From Nonomuraea sp. MG754425 (GTDB lineage: Bacteria > Actinomycetota > Actinomycetes > Streptosporangiales > Streptosporangiaceae): DNA of 64,000 bases. The position numbers and the translations under genes were made by a program. Every line of letters begins with the position of its first letter. Position 1 is the stretch's first letter. This document shows, piece by piece, positions 55,992 to 64,000 of the stretch. The notes below the pieces were generated by a model. That model was not told the origin of the DNA, made no database searches, and saw only the letters and a list, made by a program, of their open reading frames with translations. The stretch lies in NCBI RefSeq assembly GCF_021699195.1, contig NZ_SSXE01000001.1:57877-121876 (forward strand). Direction: 5' to 3'.

Positions 55992-56903
55992 GTGCGCGTT
56001 GAGATTCATGGCCACAGGGGGGCTCGGGGCCTCTGGCCGGAGAACACCCTGCCGGGGATGAGCCGCACGATGGAGCTGGGCGTCCACGCGCTCGAGCTCG
56101 ACGTCGCGCTCACCGCCGATCGACGCCTCGTGCTCACGCACGACCTCACCGTCTCCGCCGTCACCAGCGCCGACCGGCGGCCGGTGCGGCCGGGCGACCC
56201 GCTCTTCCCGTACGTGGGAAAGCCCATCAACTCCCTCACCCTGGCGCAGTTGCGCACGCTCGACGTGGGCGTGCGGCTGCCGCGGCACCCCGACGACCCG
56301 TTCGCGCTGACGCAGGTGTCCATGCCCGAGACCCGCATGCCGACGCTCGGCGCGGTGCTCGGCCTGGTCAACGCCTTCGAGGCCGAGGGCGTGCGGCTGC
56401 ACGTCGAGCTGAAGTCCGACCCCACGCGGCCCGAGCTGACGGCCGACCCCGAGCTGTTCACCGAGATGGTGGTCGAGGAGCTCGACCGGCACGGGCGGCT
56501 CGGCAACGCGGCCGTGCTCAGTTTCGACTGGCGGGTCATCGCGCACGCCGCGAAGCTGGCCCCGGGCACCCGCCGCTTCGCCCTGATCGAGCTGGACACC
56601 CTGCACTGGAACGACGGCGTGCTCGACACCGACGACGTTCCGGCCGCGGCGCGCGACGCCGGAGCCACCACGCTCTCGCCCGAGCACATCATGGTGGACG
56701 AGGCGTTGATGGGTCAGGCGGCGGCGGCCGGGCTCGACGTGGCGGTCTGGACCGTCAACGACCAGGCGCTCGGAGCCAGGATGCTGGATCTGGGGGTGGC
56801 CGGGATCGTCACCGACTACCCCGACCGGATGCGGGAGCTGTGGCGCGAACGCGGGCTGGAACTGCCCGCGCCGGTCGGCCCGCTCAGGCCGGTCGGCGTC
56901 TGA
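55992..56903 (+). CDS. Glycerophosphodiester phosphodiesterase family protein
   Basis: 303 aa from the GTG at 55992, 7 bases after TAGGGT, so probably leaderless. GDPD signatures: HGHRGARGLWPENTLPGM (catalytic His), ELDVALTADRRLVLTHDLTV (metal Glu/Asp and second His), LHVELK, SFDWRVIAHAAKLAP and VWTVNDQALGARML. These enzymes cleave glycerophosphodiesters to glycerol-3-phosphate and an alcohol. No signal peptide, so a cytoplasmic enzyme for lipid turnover is likely. Confidence 0.93.
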   Translation: MRVEIHGHRGARGLWPENTLPGMSRTMELGVHALELDVALTADRRLVLTHDLTVSAVTSADRRPVRPGDPLFPYVGKPINSLTLAQLRTLDVGVRLPRHPDDPFALTQVSMPETRMPTLGAVLGLVNAFEAEGVRLHVELKSDPTRPELTADPELFTEMVVEELDRHGRLGNAAVLSFDWRVIAHAAKLAPGTRRFALIELDTLHWNDGVLDTDDVPAAARDAGATTLSPEHIMVDEALMGQAAAAGLDVAVWTVNDQALGARMLDLGVAGIVTDYPDRMRELWRERGLELPAPVGPLRPVGV

Positions 56904-56947
56904 GAGCCGTTCTGAGAGCCGGGCCCGCGAGCGCCGCCGGCGGGGGC

Positions 56948-58057
56948 CTAGAGCCAGCCGTTGCGGCGGAAGCCGCGGTGCAGCAGCACGCAGACCGTGA
57001 TCATCACGCCCAGCACCGCCGGATATCCCCAGACCTGCCTGGTCTCCGGCATGAAGTCGAAGTTCATGCCGTAGATCCCGGCGATCATGGTGGGCACGGC
57101 CAGGATGGCCACCCACGACGAGATCTTCCGCATGTCCTCGTTGGCCAGCGCGTTGGAGCGGGCCAGCGCGGCCTGCAGGATCGAACTGCACAGCTCGTTG
57201 GACGCCTCGACCTGCTCGCACACGCGGGCCAGATGGTCGCCGACGTCGCGGAAGTAGTCGCGCATCTCGGAGGGGACCACGCGTCGCTGCGGCAGCGCGG
57301 CCATGGGCGCCTGCAACGGCGTGATGGCCCGCTTCATCTCCAGCATCTCGCGCTTGAGCTGGTAGATCCGGTTGATGTCGCGGGAGCTGACGTCCGCGAA
57401 CACCGTCGCCTCCACCTCTTCCAGTTCGAGCTGCATGAGGTCGGCCACCTGCAGGTACTGGTCGACCACGTGATCGGAGATGGCGTGCAGGACGCCGGCC
57501 GGGCCCCGGTTCATCAGCTTCTGCTCGTCCTCGAGGCGCTCGCGGACGCAGGCGAGCGAACAGTGCTCGCCGTGCCGCACCGTCACCACGAAGTCCGCGC
57601 CGAGGAACACCATGATCTCGCCGGTGGCGATGATCTCGCTGGTGGCGGTCAGCTCGTCGTGGTCGAGGTAGGCGATGGTCTTGAGCACCATGAACAGCGA
57701 CTCGCCGTACCGCTCGACCTTGGGCCGCTGGTGGGCCTTGACGGCGTCCTCGACGGCCAGCGGGTGCAGGCCGAAGACCTCGGAGAGCCACTCCACCTCG
57801 GGCGCGGCCGGCTCGTGCAGGCCCACCCAGACGAACGCGCTGGCGCCGTCGTTGCTCTTGTTGTGAGCGCGTACGAGGTTCAGCGCCTCGCCGATGCCGG
57901 GGGCGGGCACCTTCTTGCCCTGCACGTAGGCGCCGAACTCGACGATCGAGTCGCCGGGCGGCACGCGGTTCTCGTGCACCGGCTTCGGGAGCGGGCGCGG
58001 GACGCGCGACGGCAAGGGGTGTCGGTTGATGCGACGGAAAAGGGTGGACGAGCGCAT
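56948..58057 (-). CDS. corA: CorA-family magnesium/cobalt transporter
   Basis: 369 aa from the ATG at 58057 (AAAGGGAC before it); the frame reaches 58081. A long cytoplasmic domain with VWVGLHEPAAPEVEWLSEVFGLHPLAVEDAV and GVLHAISDHVVDQYL is followed by the long stalk helix and two C-terminal membrane helices, the first ending in the selectivity motif YGMN (GIYGMNFDFMPE). The basic C-terminus RRNGWL is typical. It takes up Mg2+ as a pentamer. A structured leader of about 88 nt and a second stem lie in the 357-bp gap upstream, which suggests RNA-level control. Confidence 0.94.
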   Translation of the reverse strand: MRSSTLFRRINRHPLPSRVPRPLPKPVHENRVPPGDSIVEFGAYVQGKKVPAPGIGEALNLVRAHNKSNDGASAFVWVGLHEPAAPEVEWLSEVFGLHPLAVEDAVKAHQRPKVERYGESLFMVLKTIAYLDHDELTATSEIIATGEIMVFLGADFVVTVRHGEHCSLACVRERLEDEQKLMNRGPAGVLHAISDHVVDQYLQVADLMQLELEEVEATVFADVSSRDINRIYQLKREMLEMKRAITPLQAPMAALPQRRVVPSEMRDYFRDVGDHLARVCEQVEASNELCSSILQAALARSNALANEDMRKISSWVAILAVPTMIAGIYGMNFDFMPETRQVWGYPAVLGVMITVCVLLHRGFRRNGWL

Positions 58058-58086
58058 GGCAGTCCCTTTCCGCCCGACCAAGCACG

Positions 58087-58132
58087 CTCCACGCGCGATG
58101 AAGTCACCTCAATCAATACAGATTGCGTGGAG
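58087..58132 (-). promoter_or_regulatory. Second stem of the corA leader, possible expression platform
   Basis: CTCCACGC (58087-58094) and GCGTGGAG (58125-58132) form a perfect 8-bp stem with a 30-base loop, read on the minus strand between the folded leader element and the corA ribosome site 25 bp further on. It could switch access to transcription or translation of corA. Confidence 0.4.
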
Positions 58133-58149
58133 GCACGATCAGGCTGCCG

Positions 58150-58237
58150 GATTGGAGTGGTCGGGGTTGTGCGGGCCGTACGTGTGCGAGCACGTACTGC
58201 TGGGATCACCAGGATTCATCCCGGACCACCTCCAATC
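58150..58237 (-). ncRNA. Candidate structured RNA in the corA leader
   Basis: The outer arms GATTGGAGTGGTC (58150-58162) and GACCACCTCCAATC (58224-58237) pair over 13 bp with one bulged base. Inside are a 7-bp hairpin GTACGTG/CACGTAC (58178-58197, 6-base loop) and GGGAT/ATCCC (58202-58222), giving a three-way-junction layout. On the minus strand it follows a TAGGTT hexamer at about 58267-58262 and precedes corA. It does not match a riboswitch core I know. The remaining 58238-58414 holds the opposing purD promoter and nothing else I recognise. Confidence 0.5.
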
Positions 58238-58401
58238 ACTCAAGACGCCATAGAGCCGCCCTAACCTACCACAGGCGGTCGAGCCTAACCGACGATACTC
58301 GCCTGGCGGCTCCCGGCTCAGGCAGAACTCGACAAAGTTCCCGGCCTGTTCCGGCACTTGGTGTCCCGGCGACCTGAGCGAGCGCCAGGCTGCGGGCCTG
58401 C

Positions 58402-58407
58402 GACAAT
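58402..58407 (+). promoter_or_regulatory. -10 hexamer of a leaderless purD promoter
   Basis: GACAAT is followed by 7 bases and then the GTG at 58415. The position makes the GTG, rather than the ATG at 58406 inside the hexamer, the likely first codon of purD. Confidence 0.5.
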
Positions 58408-58414
58408 GGAGCCC

Positions 58415-59629
58415 GTGCGCGTTCTAGTCATTGGCTCCGGTGGGCGTGAGCACGCCCTGTGCCGTTCACTCAAACTCGATCCCCAGGTCAGCGAGCTTCA
58501 CTGTGCGCCAGGCAATCCTGGCATCGAAGCGGTCGCGACCGTCCACCCCGTCGATCCGCTCGACCCCGGGCAGGTGGCCGAACTGGCCCGCCGGCTGCGG
58601 GTCGACCTCGTGGTGATCGGTCCCGAGGCGCCGCTCGTGGCGGGCGTGAGCGACGCGGTGCGCGAGGCCGGCTTCGCCTGCTTCGGACCGGCCAAGGAAG
58701 CCGCCATGATCGAGGGCTCCAAGGCGTTCGCCAAGGAGATCATGCAGGCCGCCGACGTGCCCACGGCGCGCTCGCGGACCTGCGTCACCGAGGCGGAGGC
58801 CGCCGCCGCGCTCGACGAGTTCGGCGCCCCGTACGTGGTCAAGGACGACGGCCTGGCCGCGGGCAAGGGCGTGGTCGTCACCCGCGACAGAGACGAGGCG
58901 CTGGCCCACGCGCTGGCGTGCGAGCGGGTGGTGATCGAGGAGTTCCTCGACGGGCCCGAGGTCTCGCTGTTCGCGCTCTGCGACGGGAGCACGGCCGTGC
59001 CGCTGCAGCCGGCCCAGGACTTCAAGCGGGCCTACGACGGCGACGAGGGCCCCAACACCGGCGGCATGGGCGCCTACACGCCGCTGCCGTGGGCGCCGGA
59101 GGGGCTGACCGACCAGGTCATGCGGGAGGTCGTGCACCCCACGATCGGCGAGCTGGCCCGGCGCGGGCTGCCCTACCAGGGGGTGCTCTACGTGGGGCTG
59201 GCGCTGACCGCGAAGGGGCCGAAGGTGGTCGAGTTCAACGCGCGCTTCGGCGACCCGGAGACGCAGGTGATCCTCGACCGGCTGGAGACGCCGCTGGGCG
59301 GGCTGCTGATGGCGTGCGCGACCGGTGAGCTGGGGCTCGACCCGGTGTTCAAGGACGGCTCGGCGGTCGCCGTGGTGATCTCGGCCGAGAACTACCCGGG
59401 CACACCGGTCAAGGGCGACGTCATCACGGGGATCGAGGAGACCGGGAACGCGTACGTCCTGCACGCCGGCACGGCGCGGCACGACGGCGCGATCGTCTCC
59501 AGCGGCGGCCGGGTGCTCACCGTCATCGGCCACGGCCCCGGCCAGGCCGACGCCCGCCAGGCCGCCTACGACCTCGTCGCCCGGATCGAGATGCGCGGCT
59601 CGCACCACAGGACGGACATCGCCCGATGA
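58415..59629 (+). CDS. purD: Phosphoribosylamine-glycine ligase
   Basis: 404 aa from the leaderless GTG at 58415 ([18 protein letters not shown], the usual N-terminus). ATP-grasp features: [47 protein letters not shown], the signature [21 protein letters not shown] and [12 protein letters not shown]. It adds glycine to phosphoribosylamine in IMP synthesis. The last 4 bp overlap purC (ATGA), so the two are co-translated. Confidence 0.96.
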   Translation: MRVLVIGSGGREHALCRSLKLDPQVSELHCAPGNPGIEAVATVHPVDPLDPGQVAELARRLRVDLVVIGPEAPLVAGVSDAVREAGFACFGPAKEAAMIEGSKAFAKEIMQAADVPTARSRTCVTEAEAAAALDEFGAPYVVKDDGLAAGKGVVVTRDRDEALAHALACERVVIEEFLDGPEVSLFALCDGSTAVPLQPAQDFKRAYDGDEGPNTGGMGAYTPLPWAPEGLTDQVMREVVHPTIGELARRGLPYQGVLYVGLALTAKGPKVVEFNARFGDPETQVILDRLETPLGGLLMACATGELGLDPVFKDGSAVAVVISAENYPGTPVKGDVITGIEETGNAYVLHAGTARHDGAIVSSGGRVLTVIGHGPGQADARQAAYDLVARIEMRGSHHRTDIAR

Positions 59630-60462
59630 AGCACGTGCACTCCGGCAAGGTACGCGACCTCTACGAGACCGGCGACGGCCTGCTGCTGATGGTCGCCTCC
59701 GACCGGATCTCGGCCTTCGACCACGTCCTGGAGCCGGACATCCCCGACAAGGGGGCCATCCTCACGCAGATGTCGCTGTGGTGGTTCGACCAGCTCAAGG
59801 ACATCGTGCCCAACCACGTGGTGCGGCCCGGCGACGACCCGCACAGCGTGTTGTGCCGGCCGCTGAAGATGGTCCAGGTCGAGTGCGTGGCGAGGGGCTA
59901 TCTGACCGGGGGCGGGCTGAGCGAGTACCGCGCGAGCGGCGCGGTGTCCGGCGTGCCGCTGCCCGCGGGGCTGGAGGACGGCTCGCGGCTGCCCGAGCCG
60001 ATCTTCACGCCGTCCACCAAGGCGCCCCTGGGCGAGCACGACGAGCCGATCTCGTACGAGCAGGTCGTGGCGGAGGTGGGCGAGCAGACCGCGGCGGAGC
60101 TGCGGCGGATCACGCTGGCCGTCTACACCCGGGGTGCGGAGATCGCCCGCGAGCGGGGCATCGTCCTGGCCGACACCAAGATCGAGCTGGGCTGGGACAC
60201 CGACGGCGTCCTGACGCTGGGCGACGAGGTGCTGACGCCCGACTCCTCGCGATTCTGGCCGGCCGACGAATGGCGTCCCGGGCGGCCACAACCCTCTTTT
60301 GACAAGCAATATGTACGCAATTGGTTGCTATCGCCCGAATCGGGATGGGACAAATCCTCCGGAAACCCCCCACCAAGGCTGCCCGACCACGTAGTCGGCC
60401 GGACCAGGCAGCGATACCTAGAAGCGTATGAGCGCATCACGGGGGCTTCCTTTAGCGGATGA
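59626..60462 (+). CDS. purC: Phosphoribosylaminoimidazole-succinocarboxamide synthase
   Basis: 278 aa; ATG at 59626 overlaps the purD stop. Signatures: [61 protein letters not shown] and [10 protein letters not shown]. It condenses CAIR with aspartate using ATP. Normal length. The last about 150 bp (60300-60450) are lower in GC than the neighbours. The purine genes stop here: purS, purQ and purL do not follow. Confidence 0.96.
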   Translation: MKHVHSGKVRDLYETGDGLLLMVASDRISAFDHVLEPDIPDKGAILTQMSLWWFDQLKDIVPNHVVRPGDDPHSVLCRPLKMVQVECVARGYLTGGGLSEYRASGAVSGVPLPAGLEDGSRLPEPIFTPSTKAPLGEHDEPISYEQVVAEVGEQTAAELRRITLAVYTRGAEIARERGIVLADTKIELGWDTDGVLTLGDEVLTPDSSRFWPADEWRPGRPQPSFDKQYVRNWLLSPESGWDKSSGNPPPRLPDHVVGRTRQRYLEAYERITGASFSG

Positions 60463-60542
60463 TTCGGCTGGGTCAGGTGGTGTGAGCGACTACTGTTGGC
60501 CCGATCGAGCCCTCACCCGTTGAAATTCAAGGAGCCGCACGA

Positions 60543-61808
60543 ATGGTCCGTTACCGCGTGCGCGGTGGCAACGCACTGCGTGGAACCGCGTTCATCCAGG
60601 GCGCGAAGAACGCCGTGCTGCCCATGATCGGTGCGGCTCTGCTCGCTCCCAAAGGCCGCACCGTCCTGCGCAACGTGCCGATCATCGAGGACGTCCGCCG
60701 CGCGGTCGAACTGGCCGAGGCGATCGGCGCGTACGTCGAGTTGCACGAGTCCGAGCGCACGCTGGTCATCGACGCCTCCCGGGTGAACAGCCCCGTCCTG
60801 CCCGCCGAGATCGCCAGGCGCTTTCGCGGCTCGGTGCTGTTCACCCCGGCCCTGCTGCACCGCCTCGGCGAGGCGATCGTCGAGGGGGTCGGCGGCTGCA
60901 ACCTCGGCAGCCGCAACCTCGACTTCCACTACCTCGGCTACAAGCGGCTGGGCGCGATCGTGGACGAGGGCGAGACCGTCATCCACGTCAAGGCGTCCGG
61001 GCTGACCGGCGCCACCCTCTACCTCGACACCCCCTCCCACACCGGCACCGAGAACCTCATCATGGCCGCCGCCCTGGCCAGGGGCACCACGGTCATCGAG
61101 AACGCGGCCCTGGAGCCCGAGGTGCTCGACGTCATCGACATGCTCACCAAGATGGGCGCGCGCATCAGCGGCGGGGGCACCGGGTTCATCACCGTGGAGG
61201 GCGTCGAGGAACTGCACGCGGTCGAGCACACCGTGATGCCCGACCGGCTCGACGCGGGCGTCTTCGCGATGGCCGCGGCGCTCACCGGGGGCGAGGTCAG
61301 CCTCGTGGGCACCGGTCTCGACCTCGGGGTCGTCCGGTACAAGCTGGAGCAGATGGGCGTCGAGTTCCACCGCCAGGGCGCGGTGCTGCACGTCCGGTGC
61401 GACGGCCCGCTGCGTCCGATCAACATCATCACCGACACCTACCCGGGCTTCGCCACCGACCTGCAGTCGCCGATGATGACGGTCGCCGCGCTCGCCGAGG
61501 GCACCAGCTACATTCACGAGCGCATTTTCGACGGCCGTTTCGCCCTGGCCGGCGAGCTGAACAAGATGGGCGCGAACGTCGAGGTCGACGACAGCAGGGC
61601 GATCGTCCGAGGCCGCACCCCGCTGAAGGGCGCACAGGTGACGGCCCACGACCTGCGCTCCGGGATCGCCCTCGTGCTCGCGGGCCTGGCGGCCGAAGGC
61701 GAGACCCTGATCGACTCGGGATACCTGATCGACCGCGGTCACGCGCATCTCGCCGCGCGAATGCGCGCTCTCGGGGCGGACATTACACGAGAGATTTCCG
61801 AGCGTTGA
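60543..61808 (+). CDS. murA: UDP-N-acetylglucosamine 1-carboxyvinyltransferase
   Basis: 421 aa; ATG at 60543 with AAGGAG 9 bases upstream. The EPSP-synthase-like double domain has GGNALRGTAFIQGAKNAVLPMIGAALL and GLDLGVVRYKLEQMGVEF. The active-site Cys is kept (GGCNLGSR, Cys119). The loop after it (NLDFHYLGYKRLGA) differs from the usual AIGARPVDLH form. It transfers enolpyruvate from PEP to UDP-GlcNAc, the first step of peptidoglycan synthesis; fosfomycin targets the Cys. A second, more typical murA may exist elsewhere. The sequence cannot tell whether this is the main copy. Confidence 0.88.
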   Translation: MVRYRVRGGNALRGTAFIQGAKNAVLPMIGAALLAPKGRTVLRNVPIIEDVRRAVELAEAIGAYVELHESERTLVIDASRVNSPVLPAEIARRFRGSVLFTPALLHRLGEAIVEGVGGCNLGSRNLDFHYLGYKRLGAIVDEGETVIHVKASGLTGATLYLDTPSHTGTENLIMAAALARGTTVIENAALEPEVLDVIDMLTKMGARISGGGTGFITVEGVEELHAVEHTVMPDRLDAGVFAMAAALTGGEVSLVGTGLDLGVVRYKLEQMGVEFHRQGAVLHVRCDGPLRPINIITDTYPGFATDLQSPMMTVAALAEGTSYIHERIFDGRFALAGELNKMGANVEVDDSRAIVRGRTPLKGAQVTAHDLRSGIALVLAGLAAEGETLIDSGYLIDRGHAHLAARMRALGADITREISER

Positions 61809-61949
61809 AAAACCCGAGAAATGCCGCGTTGAGCTGCTAAAACATGTTGTCGGGCGGCCAACCAGAACGGCTTTCCGGAAAAGTCGGGCGTGACATTACG
61901 GCCCCCGCGAGCGATCGTTCCAAAAGAGAGCACTGCAACGGACGGCAGA

Positions 61950-63299
61950 ATGGGACGAACATTGGTCGAGAGGGCCGAAGAAACTCCCCGAGTGTCACGC
62001 CCGGGCGCTATGACACCGGACCTCACCATCGGCGTGGTCGGACCCCACGACCTGGTCGAACGAGTCATGCTGATGGGTCACGCCGCGGCGCCGCTGCCGT
62101 GTCGCCTGGTCGCGGCCGCATACCGCGACGAACAGGAAGCGCCCGACAAGGTGACGCGACTCGGTCCCGGTGTCGACGCATGTCTGTTCGCCAGCCCGGT
62201 CCCCTATGACCTGGCCAGGCGATCCGGCGTGCTGACGATGCCCGCGACGTACGTGCAACTCGGCGGAGCAGCTCTGGTGGCAGCGTTGGCGAAAGCGGCG
62301 CTCGACACCCGCATCGACCCCCAGAGGGTCAGCATCGACGTGGTCAGCAGGGCCGATGTCGAGGAGGCGTACACCGACCTCGGCATCCCCGCCGCGGACG
62401 TGCACAGCCGCGACGAGCCGGGTGCCACCGGCACGATCGCGGCCTACCACGAACGCCTGGCCCGGCAGAGCGCCACCACGGGAGCTCTGACGTGCCTGCC
62501 CGCGGTGGCCGAACGCCTGCACGCCGCAGGCGTCCCGGTCATCAGGATCAGGCCGACCTCCGCGGCGGTCCGCACGGCGCTGCACACGGCGGCGCTGCTC
62601 GGAGCGCATCACCGGCTGGAGGAGTCACAGCTCACCGTGGTGCTGGTGGAGGTGCCGACGCTGCGTGAACCCGTACGCCGCGCCGCGCCCCGCTACTGGC
62701 GCGACGAGCTGCGACTGTCGCTGCACCGGCTCCTGGTCCAGGAGGCGAACCGGATCAACGCCACCGTCTGGCCAATCGACGATCACAGCTACCTGGTGAC
62801 CGCCACCAGGGGCTCGATCGCGGCGGCCACCGACGGGTTCAGGGTGTTGCCGTTCGCGGCCCGGATCAGGGACGAGCTGGGGCTGGCGGTCGAGGTCGGT
62901 GTGGGGATGGGGCGCACGACGCACGACGCCGAGTCGCACGCGAGAGCCGCGCTGGCCCGCACGCAGGCGGGCAAGCAGGCACAGGGATTCGCGGTGGACC
63001 GCGAGGGGCGGGCGCTGATCCCGGCGCCGCGGATGCCCCCCGCCGGGGCCACCGCACTGAAGCCGAAAGGAGTCGAAGTACTGGCCAGACTGGCGGCCAA
63101 GCTCGAAGGCGGCGACACCGTGGTCGACGCCGAGGGCGCGGGCAAGATGCTCGGGGTCACGCCGCGTACGGCCAGGCGGTTGCTGCGCACGCTGGTTGAC
63201 GAGGGACTCGCGTGGCCGCTTCCGCCGAACCGTACGCCGCAGCCCGGGCGTCCGCGACAGCTCTACCGGCTGATCGTGGAGAAGCTCGGACCGCGCTGA
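61950..63299 (+). CDS. Unrecognised regulator-like protein with C-terminal winged helix
   Basis: 449 aa from the ATG at 61950; ATG at 62010 (MTPDLTIGVVGPHDLVERV) is an alternative. The N-terminal about 200 residues look like a Rossmann or PrpR-type sensor (TIGVVGPHDLVERVMLMG, GVDACLFASPVPYDLARRSG). The middle part (about 230-350) resembles a degenerate cyclase fold (VVLVEVPTLRE, VWPIDDHSYLVTATRG, LAVEVGVGMGRTTHDAESHARAAL). The C-terminus (about 375-445) is a winged helix (DAEGAGKMLGVTPRTARRLLRTLVDEGL, PQPGRPRQLYRLI). I know no named family with this order. It follows murA by 141 bp and ends with a strong hairpin. A DNA-binding regulator of envelope or nucleotide sensing is possible. Confidence 0.68.
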   Translation: MGRTLVERAEETPRVSRPGAMTPDLTIGVVGPHDLVERVMLMGHAAAPLPCRLVAAAYRDEQEAPDKVTRLGPGVDACLFASPVPYDLARRSGVLTMPATYVQLGGAALVAALAKAALDTRIDPQRVSIDVVSRADVEEAYTDLGIPAADVHSRDEPGATGTIAAYHERLARQSATTGALTCLPAVAERLHAAGVPVIRIRPTSAAVRTALHTAALLGAHHRLEESQLTVVLVEVPTLREPVRRAAPRYWRDELRLSLHRLLVQEANRINATVWPIDDHSYLVTATRGSIAAATDGFRVLPFAARIRDELGLAVEVGVGMGRTTHDAESHARAALARTQAGKQAQGFAVDREGRALIPAPRMPPAGATALKPKGVEVLARLAAKLEGGDTVVDAEGAGKMLGVTPRTARRLLRTLVDEGLAWPLPPNRTPQPGRPRQLYRLIVEKLGPR

Positions 63300-63313
63300 G
63301 CGCGGTCACGGCA

Positions 63314-63342
63314 GAGCGGGCCCGCCATGAGCGGGTCCGCTC
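63314..63342 (+). terminator. Terminator hairpin after the regulator gene
   Basis: GAGCGGGCCCGC (63314-63325) pairs with GCGGGTCCGCTC (63331-63342) with a single G-U wobble and a 5-base CATGA loop, 15 bp after the stop codon. No T-run follows. Confidence 0.65.
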
Positions 63343-64000
63343 CTTGGTATGCCCCGCGCATTGACGGAAGGTGTCAGGATCGCGAACTTGCGGCTTGACT
63401 CTTGTGAACTAATTGGTTGGCCCGTGTAGATGGGGGTATGTTCTCCGTCGCCCCCGATCGACGAGATTCGGACGGGGGCACCAAATTCCTCCGCCGCGGG
63501 TCTCCGCCGAGCTGCGTCGTTCTTGCTGAACGGTTCCGCCGGGTTGCGGACGGTTTCGAGCAACCGGGCGGCGATGTGGTAGCGATCCGGCGGGTTTCGG
63601 GCTGGTTCGCGACAGTGTTGTGATGCGCGCGGGCCGGGAAGGCGGCTGCACGGCGCTGTGGCAGCGCTGGAGGGCCGTGCGGGTGCCGGTCCGCAAGGCA
63701 CGAGGGCGCCGGTGATCGGCGCCGTCAGCGCGCGTACCGGGCGTATCGTCGCGGACGGACCCGAGCGGCACGTGACGATCCGCGCCTCCAACCAGGGTCC
63801 CGCCGGACGTGACCGGACGGCGAGTGCGGCCGGCAGGCGCGAGCGCAATCAGGCAGTCCCAGGTATGACCGGGCAAGCACGCGTGCGGTCGATCGGACGG
63901 CACGCGGTCGCGACGCACTCGGGCGCGGTCGGCAGGCGCGCGTGCCGCGATGTGATCGGGCGAGCGCGGGGGCGGTTGGCCGTGGTTGTCGGGGTGGTGG
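63343..64000. other. Right-edge region without a convincing gene; promoter and hairpin near its start
   Basis: TTGGTT (63413-63418), 18 bp and TATGTT (63437-63442) form a good plus-strand promoter. GCCCCCG (63450-63456) and CGGGGGC (63473-63479) would fold at the very 5' end of its RNA. A plus-strand frame starting inside the -10 (61 codons, ending 63623) and a longer minus-strand frame lack family resemblance and ribosome sites. From about 63640 the DNA is very GC-rich with loosely repeated GCGCG/GGCAGGCGCG words. The transcript may lead to a gene beyond the window. Confidence 0.5.

Noticed and set aside
63306..63848. 180-codon minus-strand frame at the right edge
   Set aside because: No ribosome site, no family resemblance, and it runs across the terminator and the promoter hexamers.

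Overview
The window is high-GC actinobacterial DNA, most likely from a Streptosporangiaceae (Nonomuraea-like) soil actinomycete. The evidence is GC-rich third codon positions, a class I lysyl-tRNA synthetase, SARP/AfsR regulators, a SigE-family sigma factor, the order fba - DUF3151 - purA, and many genes that seem to be leaderless (a -10 hexamer 6-7 nt before the start codon). The genus is an inference. I found no IS element, prophage, CRISPR array, tRNA or rRNA gene inside the window.

1-7.5 kb is a plant cell-wall sugar locus: the 5' part of a GH43 glycosidase diverges from a PL11 rhamnogalacturonan lyase and a Tat-exported PL26 exo-lyase, with two LacI-type operators between them. A DUF1566 membrane protein and a LacI-type regulator that has lost its DNA-binding domain follow. 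7.6-9.9 kb holds a sigma factor with a membrane partner and a divergent secreted protein. 10-14.5 kb has a DUF1801 protein, a methyltransferase, and an aceE/gntR pair that share a compact symmetric control region.

14.4-19.9 kb is the most intriguing part. Two SARP-type STAND regulators, only the first with a TPR domain, flank a 47-residue secreted peptide ending in HCEWNCG. Three 11-bp-spaced CTG direct repeats, the classic SARP box layout, lie in front of the peptide gene. This looks like a peptide-SARP signalling module.

20-24.8 kb is a sugar locus: a ROK regulator diverges from an operon of xylose isomerase, a TIM-barrel epimerase and a Gfo/Idh/MocA dehydrogenase. 24.9-34.4 kb is mixed housekeeping: lysS, a P-loop kinase, GT2, a panE-like reductase, an orphan NIT-domain histidine kinase, Nudix, a beta-propeller, an MBL hydrolase and a 47-aa zinc ribbon. 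34.4-39 kb has a short Rho paralogue behind an attenuator-like leader, an RlmA-type methyltransferase and an S9 peptidase homologue whose catalytic Ser and His are replaced.

39-49.5 kb is a signalling block: a GAF/SpoIIE phosphatase, a 1394-aa hybrid histidine kinase with seven HAMP-type repeats, its response regulator, a NYN-domain protein, and one polypeptide that joins a sigma factor, a zinc-finger anti-sigma motif, a membrane helix and a surface domain. 49.6-63.3 kb is core metabolism: pyrE, DedA, fba, DUF3151, purA, GDPD, corA with a structured leader, purD, purC, murA and an unfamiliar regulator. The last 0.65 kb has a promoter and hairpin but no convincing gene.
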